A stretch of DNA of 64,000 nt, from positions 1 to 64,000 of the forward strand of contig NZ_JANIAA010000038.1 in assembly GCF_024505145.1 (NCBI RefSeq), written 5' to 3'. Both the position numbers and the translations under genes were made by a program. This document shows, one piece after another, positions 16,103 through 24,805 of the stretch; the stretch's first letter is position 1; every line of letters starts with the position of its first letter. This DNA is from Streptomyces rugosispiralis (lineage in GTDB: Bacteria; Actinomycetota; Actinomycetes; Streptomycetales; Streptomycetaceae). A model generated the notes under the pieces. That model saw only the letters and a program-made list of their open reading frames with translations, made no database searches and was not told the DNA's origin.

Positions 16103-16196
16103 GACGATGACCTCTCGGAGTGTCGATGACCAGGTCCCCGGTGAGTGCCGGGCCGGGCCTGAGGGAGCGGCGGCACGGGGCGGCGCACCGGACCAA

Positions 16197-16260
16197 GGTA
16201 CGATCATTTTCGTACCTCATTCAGGGAAGCACGCCCTTCAGGTACGATGCAAGTCATACC
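16197..16260. promoter_or_regulatory. Two operators GGTACGA-N6-TCrTACC between divergent genes
   Basis: GGTACGA (16197-16203) with TCGTACC (16210-16216) is a perfect 7-6-7 inverted repeat. GGTACGA (16241-16247) with TCATACC (16254-16260) has the same geometry with one mismatch. The centres are 44 bp apart, about four helical turns. The second lies just before the regulator's ribosome-binding site, and the first sits on the monooxygenase promoter side. They are the likely binding sites of the adjacent ArsR-type protein. Confidence 0.75.
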
Positions 16261-16275
16261 TGAAGGAGGTGCGGC

Positions 16276-16611
16276 GTGGCCGGGAGGAACCTGGTCGGCC
16301 CGGAGGTCGATGCGCTCGATCTGGGTGCGGTGTTTCGCGCCCTCGCCGACGAGCACCGTCGTTCGGTGATGACGGAGTTGGCCGCCGACCGCAGCGACAG
16401 CGAGCGGGGCTGCAACTCGTTCGATCTTCCGATCTCGAAGCAGACCCAGACCCACCACTTCCGGGTCCTGCGCGAGGCAGGTCTCATTGACGAGATCGAC
16501 TACGGCAACCGCAAGGGCATCCGACTACGACGCGCGGACATCGAGAAGAGATTCCCCGGGCTGCTCACGCTCCTGGGCTCAGAGTCCCCGGGCGGTACCG
16601 CTCCCCGCTGA
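16276..16611 (+). CDS. ArsR-family winged-helix regulator
   Basis: The start is GTG 16276 after AAGGAGG. The 111-residue protein has a winged-helix domain: VFRALADEHRRSVMTELAAD, recognition region CNSFDLPISKQTQTHHFRVL, and wing EAGLIDEIDYGNRKGIRLRR. The cysteines of metal sensors (ELCVCDL) are absent. It therefore probably senses a small organic ligand, like other ArsR/HTH_20 proteins that repress neighbouring oxygenases. The two inverted repeats upstream fit autoregulation plus control of the divergent monooxygenase. Confidence 0.88.
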   Translation: MAGRNLVGPEVDALDLGAVFRALADEHRRSVMTELAADRSDSERGCNSFDLPISKQTQTHHFRVLREAGLIDEIDYGNRKGIRLRRADIEKRFPGLLTLLGSESPGGTAPR

Positions 16612-16825
16612 ACACAGCTGAGCACACCGGAAGGAGTCCGGGCCGGCTCTGAGCCGCGAGCTCGGCCGGATCCAGCCCGCGCCCGGCTCGCAGGTAGCCG
16701 AGCACGACGCGGGCACGAAGGGGATCGGTGTCGCTTCGACCAACGTCCCGCGCTCGTGATCGGCGCCGAACTCTTCCGCACGCTCCCTCACGCCCACACC
16801 CACTGAGGTTTCCTCAACCTGAGTG
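16612..16825. other. Short non-coding junction before the helicase remnant
   Basis: Nothing is recognisable here. The helicase homology starts abruptly near 16826, so this is probably the truncation point of that gene. Confidence 0.4.
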
Positions 16826-18888
16826 CGGAGCAGGGCCACCCCGCGCATCCTCGCCTCCCCCGGCCGCAGAAGGACAAGGACGGCCAGGAACCGGAGATCG
16901 CGTCGATGACCTCCGATCCGCACGGCACCTACGGCGAAGGATTTTCGAGCTCGGGCTGGCGGAGGCGGTCGAGCGGAACATCCTCGCCGGCTTCGAGATC
17001 GACGTCCTGGAGATCCGCGACCCCCAGCCGGCTCCGGAACTGCCGCAGGAGGCGCTGCGCGGGCGCCGCCTGGCGCTGCTGCAGGCCGCCCTCCTGGAAC
17101 ACGCCGCCAGATGGAACCTGAAGACCGTGATCACCTTCCACCAACGAGTGGAAGAGGCGGCCGCGTTCGCGGAGAAACTGCCCGAGACCGCCGCCGAACT
17201 GTACTCCACCGAAGCATCCGGCCAGGCCCTCTCCGAAGCCGAGAAGCTGCCGGAATCCTCAACCGGCGCGTAACTCTACGAACTGGAGGCACACCCCCCG
17301 GACCGGGTATGGTCCGCCTGGCTGTGCGGTGACCACCTCGTGGCCGAGCGGCGCGAGACCATCCGCCAGTTCGCCCACGGCCTCAACGCATCCGGCCGCC
17401 GGGTGCACCGGGCCTTCCTCGCCAGCGTCCGCGTACTCGGCCAGAGCACCGACATCGCCGGCACCCGGGGCGTGGAAGCCGTCTGCTTCGCCGACACCCG
17501 CGGCTCCCAGGTCGAGATCGTCCAGAACATCGGCCGCGCACTCCGGCCGAACCCGGACGGCACCACCAAGACCGCACGGATCATCGTGCCGGTCTTCCTC
17601 CAGCCCGGCGAAGACCCGGAAAACATGATCGCCAGCACCTCGTACCGCCCCCTGGCCGCGGTACTCCAAGGCCTGCGCTCACACTCCGAACAACTGGTCG
17701 AACAACTCGCCTCCCGCGCCCTCACCCGCAGCCACCGGCAGCGGCGCATACACATCCAGCGCGACACACAGGGCCGGATCATCGGCACCATCAGCCACAG
17801 CCGCGGCGAGCACCAGGAAGGCCAGGAAAGCCAGGAGGGTGAGGAGGGTACCGACGGTGCTGCCGAGGCCGCGCTGCTGCACTTCTCCAGCCCACGCGAC
17901 CCGGCGACCATCGCCGCGTTCCTGCGCACCCGGGTCTACCGCCCACAGTCCCTGGTATGGCTCGAGGGCCACCAGGCCAGGCGGCGCTGGCGGGAGGAGA
18001 ACGGCATCACCGGACTCCACCCGACCCCCTACGACGCGCACACCACGGCCGGCGGGAACCTGGGCCGCTTCCCCGTGGGACGCTGGGAAGCCCAGCAGCG
18101 CCGCGCGGCCCGCACCGGAGACCTCGACACCTGGCGCCGCGAACTCCTGGACGAGAACGGCATGGTATGGGAACCCGGAGAAGAAGCCTGGGAGACCAAA
18201 CTGGCCCTCCTCCGCTCCTACCACCACACACACGGACACCTCGCCCCACGGCAGAACACCCACTGGGGCGACACCGAAACCGACACCCGGCCAATCGGCC
18301 GGCAGATCGCCAACCTCCGCAGAAAAAAACGGCCTGGGCAAAAACCCCGAGCGCGCCGCGACCCGCGCCGCACAACTCACCGCGCTCGACCCCGACTGGA
18401 ACTGCCCCTGGCCCCTGGACTGGCAACGCCACTACCGCGTCCTGGCCCAACTCGCCGAAGACGAACCCGGCAACCGCCTGCCCGGCATCGCCCCCGGCGT
18501 ACTGTTCGAAGGCAACGACCTCGGACGATGGCTCCAACAGCAAGCCCACAACTGGACAGACCTCTCCGCCGAGCAGCAGCAGCGCCTGACCACACTGGGG
18601 GTGACACCCGCAGAACGCCCCGGCCCCGCGGCCAAGAACGACGGGAAGCCGGAGGGGAAGCTGCCAGCAGCTTTCCAGCGCAGCGTAACGGCCCTCGCAC
18701 AGTACATCTCCCGCGAAGGACACCACCGCGTCCCCAGAAGCCACGTAGAGGAAAACCCGGCCGACGGCCACCACACCCCCGTACCAGTCCGGCTGGGCGT
18801 ATTCATGAGCAACACCAAAACCCGCCGCGACAAACTCACCGGGCCGCAGCGCGCCGCTCTGGCCGAACTCGGCATCGAACGGACCTGA
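16826..18888 (+). pseudogene. DEAD/DEAH helicase with helicase-associated domains, truncated and broken
   Basis: The homology opens with TPRILASPRPQKDKDGQEPE (motif III region TATP). It goes on through RIFELGLAEAVERNILAGFE and TVITFHQRVEEAAAFAEKLP to GVEAVCFADTRGSQVEIVQN and IGRALRPNPDGTTKTARIIV (motifs V and VI). Helicase-associated Trp-rich repeats follow, for example WEPGEEAWETKLALLRSYHH. The ATP-binding motifs I and II are missing. Further lesions are a frameshift near 16940, a TAA at 17271-17273 within an otherwise open frame, and one extra A in a run near 18330. Such helicases are typical of Streptomyces linear plasmids and chromosome ends, so it supports a subtelomeric origin. Confidence 0.8.
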
Positions 18889-19019
18889 ACAAAGAGCTCC
18901 GCCACCCGATGGGAACTGATGCCCTGAGCATGAACCTTCACGGTGCCGGGCCGCCAGGCCACGGGCCGTGCCGGGCGTACGGCACCGGATTGGTGGAACG
19001 AGCATCTGCAGGCCCGGCT

Positions 19020-19150
19020 TCAGCCACCCAGCCCGACAGCACGGCATAGGTCAGCGGCGTAGGCCTTGGGTTGTTCCCAGGCTGCGAAGTGGCCGCCGGC
19101 ACGGTGTTCCACGTAATCGCGGACGTTGAGGAATACCTCCGCGCAGCTTT
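19020..19150 (-). pseudogene. Epoxide hydrolase-type alpha/beta-hydrolase, C-terminal scrap
   Basis: The minus strand reads FLNVRDYVEHRAGGHFAAWE, then QPKAYAADLCRAV to a stop at 19020. GGHFAAWE is the catalytic-His strand and loop of epoxide hydrolase-like proteins. Nothing of the nucleophile or cap domain precedes it. The next 170 bp show no further homology. Confidence 0.55.
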
Positions 19151-19320
19151 CCACGCACGGGCGTACGTGCAGTAGTAGCTGACCAGGTCCGGCTGCCAAT
19201 CCGGCGAAGCTGAGGCTCCATCCCGCAGCAGTGAGAAGGCTCATCCCTCGAACGAAGTGGTGCGCGTGCAAGTGGTGTGCGTGCCCTTTTGACGGGCCGG
19301 CCCACCGCTGAGTACCGGTG

Positions 19321-19640
19321 TCACGAGCCGTCGCGACGGTCCTCGACTCTCCAGTCGCCGCCCAGTTCGCGGCGCGGAGCCTCCAGCGAGCGCAGCGTCC
19401 GCCTGCTGCCTGCACAGGACCCATTGCTCCTCGGTCCACGGCGACGGGCCCGATGGGGACTCCCAGTCGATGGACGACTGGTACCACTCGCACAGTCGTT
19501 CCAGCTCCTCCCGCGTGGCCGCGCTGACAGGCAGTCGTTCCAGCACGCAGGGGGGAACCGTGGGGACTTTCGACGTCCTCCGGCCACAAAGGAGTGTGCG
19601 GAACACCGACCTCGAAGAAGAAACGCAGGTGATAAGGCGT
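19321..19640 (-). pseudogene. Conserved hypothetical protein with lost start and frameshifts
   Basis: On the minus strand the protein can be pieced together as PYHLRFFFEVGVPHTPLWPE, DVESPHG, VLERLPVSAATREELERLCE, WYQSSIDWESPSGPSPWTEE, QWVLCRQQADAALA and LRRELGGDWRVEDRRDGS. The fragments fit one small soluble actinobacterial protein of unknown function. The expected ATG before PYHL is ACG (19638-19640), and two frameshifts follow. It is probably dead, and lies just downstream of the WapI-type immunity gene in the same direction. Confidence 0.6.
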
Positions 19641-19649
19641 AGAGCACCC

Positions 19650-20093
19650 TCAGCGCGGTGGGAACGGAGCCAGACAACGATCCCACTCCTCCGCCGCCTG
19701 GCGCAGGCCGGCGGCAGTGGCCTTGATCTCGACGACCAACTCGTCCAAGCGCTCATCGCCATCCAGCCACGGGGGCGCCGCCTCCTGAGAGAGATGGACT
19801 CGCACGAAGCCCGAACCAGTGCGGCCGAAGGACACAACAGGCTCCAGGAAGTGAAGGTCCGGCTGCGTGCCCGTCAACATTGCTCCACCGACAGCGCGCA
19901 GCCACGGCGAGATCTGACGCGCCTCATCGGTCAGAAGGCAGGGGTCAGTGAAGGACCAACTGCCCTCGAGCGTGGTCACCTCACCCCCGATGACCAGCCA
20001 GTTGTCGTCATACTGGTCGCCGCTGACCACCGGGAACTGATAGCGCAGCGGACGCAGCTCGATGCGATGTTCGTGATCAGCGAGTAGCACCAC
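19650..20093 (-). CDS. WapI-type immunity-like protein
   Basis: The 147-residue protein reads HEHRIELRPLRYQFPVVSGD, then YDDNWLVIGGEV and WSFTDPCLLTDEARQISPWL, with late strands FVRVHLSQEAAPPW. This pattern (short N-terminal strand, YDDNWL, W-SF-DPCL-EA) is that of the WapI immunity family, which neutralises the C-terminal toxins of WapA/contact-dependent systems. The start is taken as GTG 20093, though the ribosome-binding site is poor. No toxin gene is nearby, so it is either an orphan immunity gene or a relative with another role. Confidence 0.7.
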   Translation of the reverse strand: MVLLADHEHRIELRPLRYQFPVVSGDQYDDNWLVIGGEVTTLEGSWSFTDPCLLTDEARQISPWLRAVGGAMLTGTQPDLHFLEPVVSFGRTGSGFVRVHLSQEAAPPWLDGDERLDELVVEIKATAAGLRQAAEEWDRCLAPFPPR

Positions 20094-20129
20094 CCAAGGA
20101 TGTCACCCAGCATCCCGCACCACACAAGT

Positions 20130-20633
20130 GGATAAACGGCGAGCTGAAACCGAAGACAACAGTCCTGCCACCCCAGCCCGCCGCCGCCCGGCATACGCCT
20201 GTGATCAGGGCATCGAATCGACGGCCCGCAAGCATGGAGCCCCACACACCGAGCCGACTGCCCGAATGCGAACCCCCACCTGCGGACGGCGGTTGCCGAA
20301 CGCGACCACGAGGGCCGTGGCCGCCCAGGACGCTGCCGCCGGCCATCGTGCCGATGACGAGATGGCCGGGACCCATGGCCGCCGACGACGCGTACGACGC
20401 ATGTCTTCGGCCCGGCCCAGCACCGCGCGTGCCTCCGTCTCCAGAACCGCGCCGGAGGGCGTCAGCGCCACACCGGCGGGACCGCGCTCGAAGAGGCAGG
20501 CTTGCGGACCGGCTCCGAGCCGCTGGACAGCACGCTGAGTGGCGGCTGACCCCTGTACGGGCGGGCCGCTGCTGCACCCGAAGCGCAACTCCCCGCCCAC
20601 GACGAGGAAGCAGCCCACCAGGCGCCACTCCAT
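20130..20633 (-). pseudogene. LysR-type regulator with multiple frameshifts
   Basis: Starting at ATG 20633 the minus strand gives MEWRLVGCFLVVGGELRFG, then in other frames QPPLSV, CLFERGPAGVALTPSGAVLE and TEARAVLGRAED. These are the HTH and linker of LysR regulators, followed by scraps of the effector domain such as HLVIGTMAG. At least three frameshifts are needed. It is divergent from the kelch protein gene and was probably its regulator. Confidence 0.7.
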
Positions 20634-20767
20634 TCCTGGCACGATACTCGGCGGGTATCGCGGCATCCGAAGAGGTCTTGGACCGCCTCCGCGTCCGGCT
20701 GGTGCAATTTTCTTCACGCAGGTGGCGCCCGGCTGATGCGCTCCTCGCTCTTCGGAAATGGAGTCGG

Positions 20768-21847
20768 ATGATGAAGGATCCCGGCATGCGACGACGTCGC
20801 TTCGTTGCGGCTGTGCTGGCCGGCGCGGGCGGGACCGCGGCGTTGCCCAACACCGCCGGTTCGGCTGCCGCCCGGCCAGACTCGCCCGCCCGGCACGCGA
20901 CCGGACACTGGCAGCCGCGGGCGCCACTGCCGGTGGGACGGGGGGAGGTAGGCACGGCTGCTCTCGCCGGGCGGCTGTTCGTCGTGGGCGGCACCGTGCA
21001 GGAGGGGGAAGCCAGCCCCCTCTGGGCATCGACCGCGGTCCACAGCTACGACCCCCGACGCGATCGGTGGTCGGTCCACGCTCCCCTGCCCAAACCCCTC
21101 ACGCACGTGGGTGTGGCCGCGTCGGGCGGACGCCTGTACGCGTTCGGGGGATTCACCGACGCCGTGCACCTGAACCCGCAGCCGGACGCCTACGCCTACG
21201 ACCCGCGCCAAGACCACTGGCATCGGCTGCCGGACATGCCCACCGCCCTCGGCTCCATCGCCGTCGCCGCCGTACACGGACGGCTGCACCTGATCGGCGG
21301 ACGCGATTCCCACCGCATCGTCACCCCACACGGATCGCCGGTGTCACTCGGATTCGGCACCGTCTCGGCCCATCACGTCTACGAACCAGGCACGGACACC
21401 TACCGCCAGGCCCCGCCACTGCCCGGCGAGGCCCGCGACCACGCCGGCACAGCAGTGCTCGCCAGCCGCATCCACGTCGTGGGCGGGCGCGTGGAGGACG
21501 TCGGCGACAACCTCACCCGGCATGACGTCTTCGACACCCGCACCCAGCGCTGGCTGCGCGCCGCGCCCCTGCCGGCCGCCCGATCCGCCGGCGCTGCCGT
21601 CGTCATGAACGGGTGCGTCATCTACGCAGGCGGGGAATGCCGGCCCGGCAGCAGCACCGACACCTTCGACGACGTCACCCTCTACGACCCGCACCTCGAC
21701 CGCTGGAAGAACCTCACCGCGCTGCCAGGCAGCAGGCACGGCTTCGGCGCCGCACACCTGAACGGCCAAGCCTATTTCGCCGGCGGCTCCCCCACCTGCG
21801 GAGGAGGAACCAGCACCGACACCTTCACACTGTCATTGCACCACTGA
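20768..21847 (+). CDS. Tat-exported kelch-repeat protein
   Basis: The start is ATG 20768 (a second ATG follows at once). The N-terminus has a twin-arginine signal, MRRRRFVAAVLAGAGGTAAL, ending near AGSAAARP. The mature 330 residues contain six kelch blades, each with a GG pair and an aromatic: LFVVGGTVQ, LYAFGGFTD, LHLIGGRDS, IHVVGGRVE, VIYAGGECR and AYFAGGSPT. Blades alternate with YDPRRDRW-type strands. Six to seven such repeats close a beta-propeller. Some secreted bacterial kelch proteins are galactose oxidase-like or sialate mutarotases, but no copper-ligand pattern is evident here. It acts outside the cell. The broken LysR gene is divergent, so regulation may be lost. Confidence 0.85.
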   Translation: MMKDPGMRRRRFVAAVLAGAGGTAALPNTAGSAAARPDSPARHATGHWQPRAPLPVGRGEVGTAALAGRLFVVGGTVQEGEASPLWASTAVHSYDPRRDRWSVHAPLPKPLTHVGVAASGGRLYAFGGFTDAVHLNPQPDAYAYDPRQDHWHRLPDMPTALGSIAVAAVHGRLHLIGGRDSHRIVTPHGSPVSLGFGTVSAHHVYEPGTDTYRQAPPLPGEARDHAGTAVLASRIHVVGGRVEDVGDNLTRHDVFDTRTQRWLRAAPLPAARSAGAAVVMNGCVIYAGGECRPGSSTDTFDDVTLYDPHLDRWKNLTALPGSRHGFGAAHLNGQAYFAGGSPTCGGGTSTDTFTLSLHH

Positions 21848-21908
21848 CAGCAACCGACACACCCAAACAGCCACCGCCAGAAGACCAGGCAGCCCACTGA
21901 CAGGCCCG

Positions 21909-22811
21909 TCAGGCGCGGCGGGCGGCCCAGACGGTGCGCTCGGTGCGTACGGCGAGGTCGTCGCGGTGCAGGATGCCGTGCGGGCTGTTGACGTCCAGGA
22001 GTTCGTCGAGGGCGGCGAGGTCCTCAGAGCTGAGTGCGGGTGCGGCGGCGCCGCGGATGCGTCGCAGGCTGCCGTGGGCGTAGCGGCCGATGGCCTCGCC
22101 GCGGTTGCCCTCGATGTTGACGGTGATGGTGCGCTCGTCCTCGACGGCGAATCCGGCGGCGGTCAGCATCGGCCCCCAGTCCGCGCCGCGGTGCGGGACG
22201 TGTTCAGCGTGGAAGCTGTCGGTCGCCCGGTGGGCGCGCTCCTCGAGTCCCGGTCGGCCTTCAGGGGCGTCGGCGGGCAGGAAGCGGGGGAAGCCGTCCA
22301 GCTCGACGACGGCGAACAGCCCGCCCGGGGCGAGAAGTCCGTGGACGCCGCGCAGTGCGCGGTCGGGGTGGGCCATGTGGTGCATCGACGCGGAGGCCCA
22401 CACAAGTTCCGGTGTGCCGAGGTCGGGCCAATGGCTGGTGTCGAGGTCGGCCTGCACGGTGCGCACCCGGTCCGAGACGCCGCGGGCGCATGCCTTCTCG
22501 CGCAGGAGCTGCAGGTGGCCGGCGGAGGCGTCGACCGCGGTGACGTGCGCCTCGGGGAAGCGTTCGAGGAGCGCGAAGGTACCCGCGCCGGTGCCGCAGC
22601 CCAGGTCCACGATCTGGCGCGGCTCGGCTTTCAGTGGCAGCCAGGCGGTGATGGATGCGATGTGCTCGGCGAGGACCTCGGCGTCCAGGTCGAGGATCTC
22701 CGCCTGCCCGCTGTCGCCGTCCTGCTGAGTGCCACCATGACCACCACCGTGGCCGTGCCCGTGGTGGTGGCCGCTGTCGTCGTGGGGAGTGTGCTGATGC
22801 GCTTGGGTCAT
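21909..22811 (-). CDS. SAM-dependent methyltransferase with a His-rich N-terminal tail
   Basis: The 300-residue protein starts with a metal-binding-like tail (residues about 4-28: HQHTPHDD, then GHHHGHGHGGGHGG). A class I methyltransferase domain follows: VDLGCGTGAGTFALLERFPE (AdoMet motif I), VTAVDASAGHLQLL, LVWASASMHHMAHPDRALRG and LLAPGGLFAVVELDGFPRFL. The C-terminal cap resembles UbiE/ArsM-like enzymes. The His tail suggests metal binding or regulation but could be incidental. It is the farthest member of a group with an XRE-cupin regulator, a thioredoxin-reductase-like protein and an MFS pump. Confidence 0.88.
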   Translation of the reverse strand: MTQAHQHTPHDDSGHHHGHGHGGGHGGTQQDGDSGQAEILDLDAEVLAEHIASITAWLPLKAEPRQIVDLGCGTGAGTFALLERFPEAHVTAVDASAGHLQLLREKACARGVSDRVRTVQADLDTSHWPDLGTPELVWASASMHHMAHPDRALRGVHGLLAPGGLFAVVELDGFPRFLPADAPEGRPGLEERAHRATDSFHAEHVPHRGADWGPMLTAAGFAVEDERTITVNIEGNRGEAIGRYAHGSLRRIRGAAAPALSSEDLAALDELLDVNSPHGILHRDDLAVRTERTVWAARRA

Positions 22812-23000
22812 GGCGCCACCGTAAGACCGTCATGCGCATAACGCACAGCGTCTTGCGGTATGCGCAAGGAGATGGCTTGGCGCGCTGCCCGCCACGCAAG
22901 ATCGCACCCTCGCACGGACGCTCGGCGCTGCCGGGGGCCGCTACCCGCAGGGCCCCTCGGCACTGCCGGGAGCCGCTACTCGCAGGGCCCCTGCGCGCCG
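22812..23000. promoter_or_regulatory. Region upstream of the methyltransferase with palindrome and 35-bp repeat
   Basis: TTGCGGTATGCGCAA (22853-22867) is a perfect 5-5-5 palindrome 42 bp upstream of the methyltransferase start. Short TTGC...GCAA elements also occur near the regulator start (TTGCCGCAA near 23598), so it may be the site of the XRE regulator. At 22926-22996 a 35-bp block (GCTGCCGGGgGCCGCTACcC) occurs twice in imperfect direct repeat. Confidence 0.45.
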
Positions 23001-23579
23001 TCACTCGCCGCTGTCGTCGGTGTCCCGCTGGTGGCCGCGGCGTGCGTCGCGGTCGAAGATGCCCATGATCTCGCACGGGCCGCCCGCGGCTCCGATCGCG
23101 TGCGGCATCATGGTGGGGAACTCGGCGGCCTGGTTGGTCTCGACGCGGAACCGGCGGTGGCCGAGCATGAGGATCGCGGTGCCGGAGAGCACGACGAGCC
23201 ATTCGCGGCCGGGGTGGGCGCGCATGCGGGCGGGATTGTCGGGCGGCGGATCGGTCATGCGCTGACGCATGACGCTCATGCCGGGGTCGCCCTTTATGGG
23301 CCAGCGCATCAGGCCGTGGGCACCGTTGATCATTGGGCTGATGACGACGTCATCGGCGGCGTTCTCCACGAGCTGGTCCAGGGTGGTGTCCAGGGCGCGG
23401 GCGAGGGTGACGAGCTGGTCCAGGGCCAGGCGGCGCTGTCCGTTCTCGATCCGGCTCAGCGAGGACGGGCTGAGGTTGGCGCGGGTGGCCAGTTCTTCCA
23501 GGGACCAGCCCTGTGCGACGCGCAGTGCGCGGATCCGTTTGCGTACGAGGCTGTCCAGCGTCCCATCTTCTTGCGTCAT
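23001..23579 (-). CDS. XRE-family regulator with a C-terminal cupin
   Basis: The start is ATG 23579 (MTQEDGTLDSLVRKRIRALR), chosen because the family begins here. The HTH WSLEELATRANLSPSSLSRI is at residues about 26-50. The cupin domain contains ARMRAHPGREWLVVLSGTAI and a second half around FRVETNQAAEFPTMMPHAIG. Members bind a small ligand in the cupin and control nearby metabolic or efflux genes. It is divergent from the thioredoxin-reductase-like gene (92 bp between starts), which makes control of that gene and the following MFS pump likely. Confidence 0.88.
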   Translation of the reverse strand: MTQEDGTLDSLVRKRIRALRVAQGWSLEELATRANLSPSSLSRIENGQRRLALDQLVTLARALDTTLDQLVENAADDVVISPMINGAHGLMRWPIKGDPGMSVMRQRMTDPPPDNPARMRAHPGREWLVVLSGTAILMLGHRRFRVETNQAAEFPTMMPHAIGAAGGPCEIMGIFDRDARRGHQRDTDDSGE

Positions 23580-23671
23580 AGGCAACAGGGTATGCCATTG
23601 CCGCAAGGCGGCCTTAACGTCGAAATACAGCTGGTCCAGCACGGGGGCCAGGTACGACGAAAGGGCGCGAC

Positions 23672-24676
23672 ATGTCTGCGCAGACTTCCCGCTACGAGAG
23701 CGACACCCTGCCCGCCGAGACGGACGTGGTGGTGATCGGCGGCGGCGCCGCGGGCCTGAACGGCGCGCTGATGCTCGCGCGCTCGCGCCGGTCGGTCGTC
23801 GTGATCGACAGCGGCACCCCGCGCAACGCGCCTGCCGCGGCGATGCACGGCTTCATCGTCCTGGACGGCACCCCGCCGCCCGAGATCCTCAAGCGCGGAC
23901 GCCGGCAGGTCCGCGAATACGGCGGGCGGATCGTCTTCGGTGAAGTCGCCTCCGCCGAGCCCGCTGAACCGGTCGAGGGTGATCCGCGGTTCACCGTAAC
24001 CCTCGCCGACGGCCGCGGTGTGACCGCGCGCCGCGTCCTGGTGGCCACCGGTCTGCGCGACGTACTGCCCGAGGTGCCGGGCCTGGCCGAGCACTGGGGC
24101 CACAGCGTCGTGCACTGCCCCTACTGCCACGGCTGGGAAGTGCGCGACCAGCCCATCGGCGTCCTCGCCACCAGCCCCGCTTCCCTCCACCACGCACTGC
24201 TGTTCCGTCAGCTGACCGACGACCTCGTGTACTTCACCAACGGCACCGACCTGGACGAGGACACGCGCGCCCGGTTCGCCGCCCGCAGCATCCGCATCGT
24301 CGAGACCGAGGTACAGGAAGCCGTCGAGGAGGACGGCACCCTGGCCGGTCTGCGCCTGGCGGACGGCACCTTCGCCGCCCGGCGCGTGATCGCGGTGGCC
24401 ACCCAGTTGCAGGCCCGCACCGAGGGCCTGGACGGGCTGAAGCTGCCGATGGAGGACCTGCCCGACAACATGGGCCGCCGCTTCGCCTCCGCCATGGCCG
24501 GCACCACCGACGTCCCCGGCGTGTGGGTGGCGGGCAACGCCACCGATCTGACCGCGCAGGTCGGTGCGTCCGCCGCGGCCGGCGCCCTGGCCGGATCCCA
24601 CATCAACGCCCTGCTGGCCACCGCCGATACCGACGCGGCCCTCGCCGCCGCCCAGGCCGCGAACACCCCCGCCTGA
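23672..24676 (+). CDS. Thioredoxin reductase-like NAD(P)/FAD oxidoreductase
   Basis: The 334-residue protein starts at ATG 23672. The FAD-binding VVVIGGGAAGLNGALMLARS is at residues about 19-38, the redox pair CPYC is in SVVHCPYCHGWEVRD, and the C-terminal FAD motif is VPGVWVAGNATD. The central NAD(P)-binding GxGxxG is degenerate (IGVLATSPASLHHALL), a common feature of thioredoxin-reductase-like enzymes that use small substrates or flavin electron donors. Family members oxidise dithiols in natural-product biosynthesis or reduce unknown disulfides. It is followed at 130 bp by the MFS pump gene. Confidence 0.88.
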   Translation: MSAQTSRYESDTLPAETDVVVIGGGAAGLNGALMLARSRRSVVVIDSGTPRNAPAAAMHGFIVLDGTPPPEILKRGRRQVREYGGRIVFGEVASAEPAEPVEGDPRFTVTLADGRGVTARRVLVATGLRDVLPEVPGLAEHWGHSVVHCPYCHGWEVRDQPIGVLATSPASLHHALLFRQLTDDLVYFTNGTDLDEDTRARFAARSIRIVETEVQEAVEEDGTLAGLRLADGTFAARRVIAVATQLQARTEGLDGLKLPMEDLPDNMGRRFASAMAGTTDVPGVWVAGNATDLTAQVGASAAAGALAGSHINALLATADTDAALAAAQAANTPA

Positions 24677-24805
24677 CACCCCGGCTGCCGTAGCCGAATC
24701 GCGCGACCGCACCCAGCGGTCCGCGCGACCTCCTGCTTCACCACCCCTTTGCGATCGGCCCCGCGCCGGCGCGCTGATCCCGCATGCCCTTTTTGAGAGG
24801 AAATC

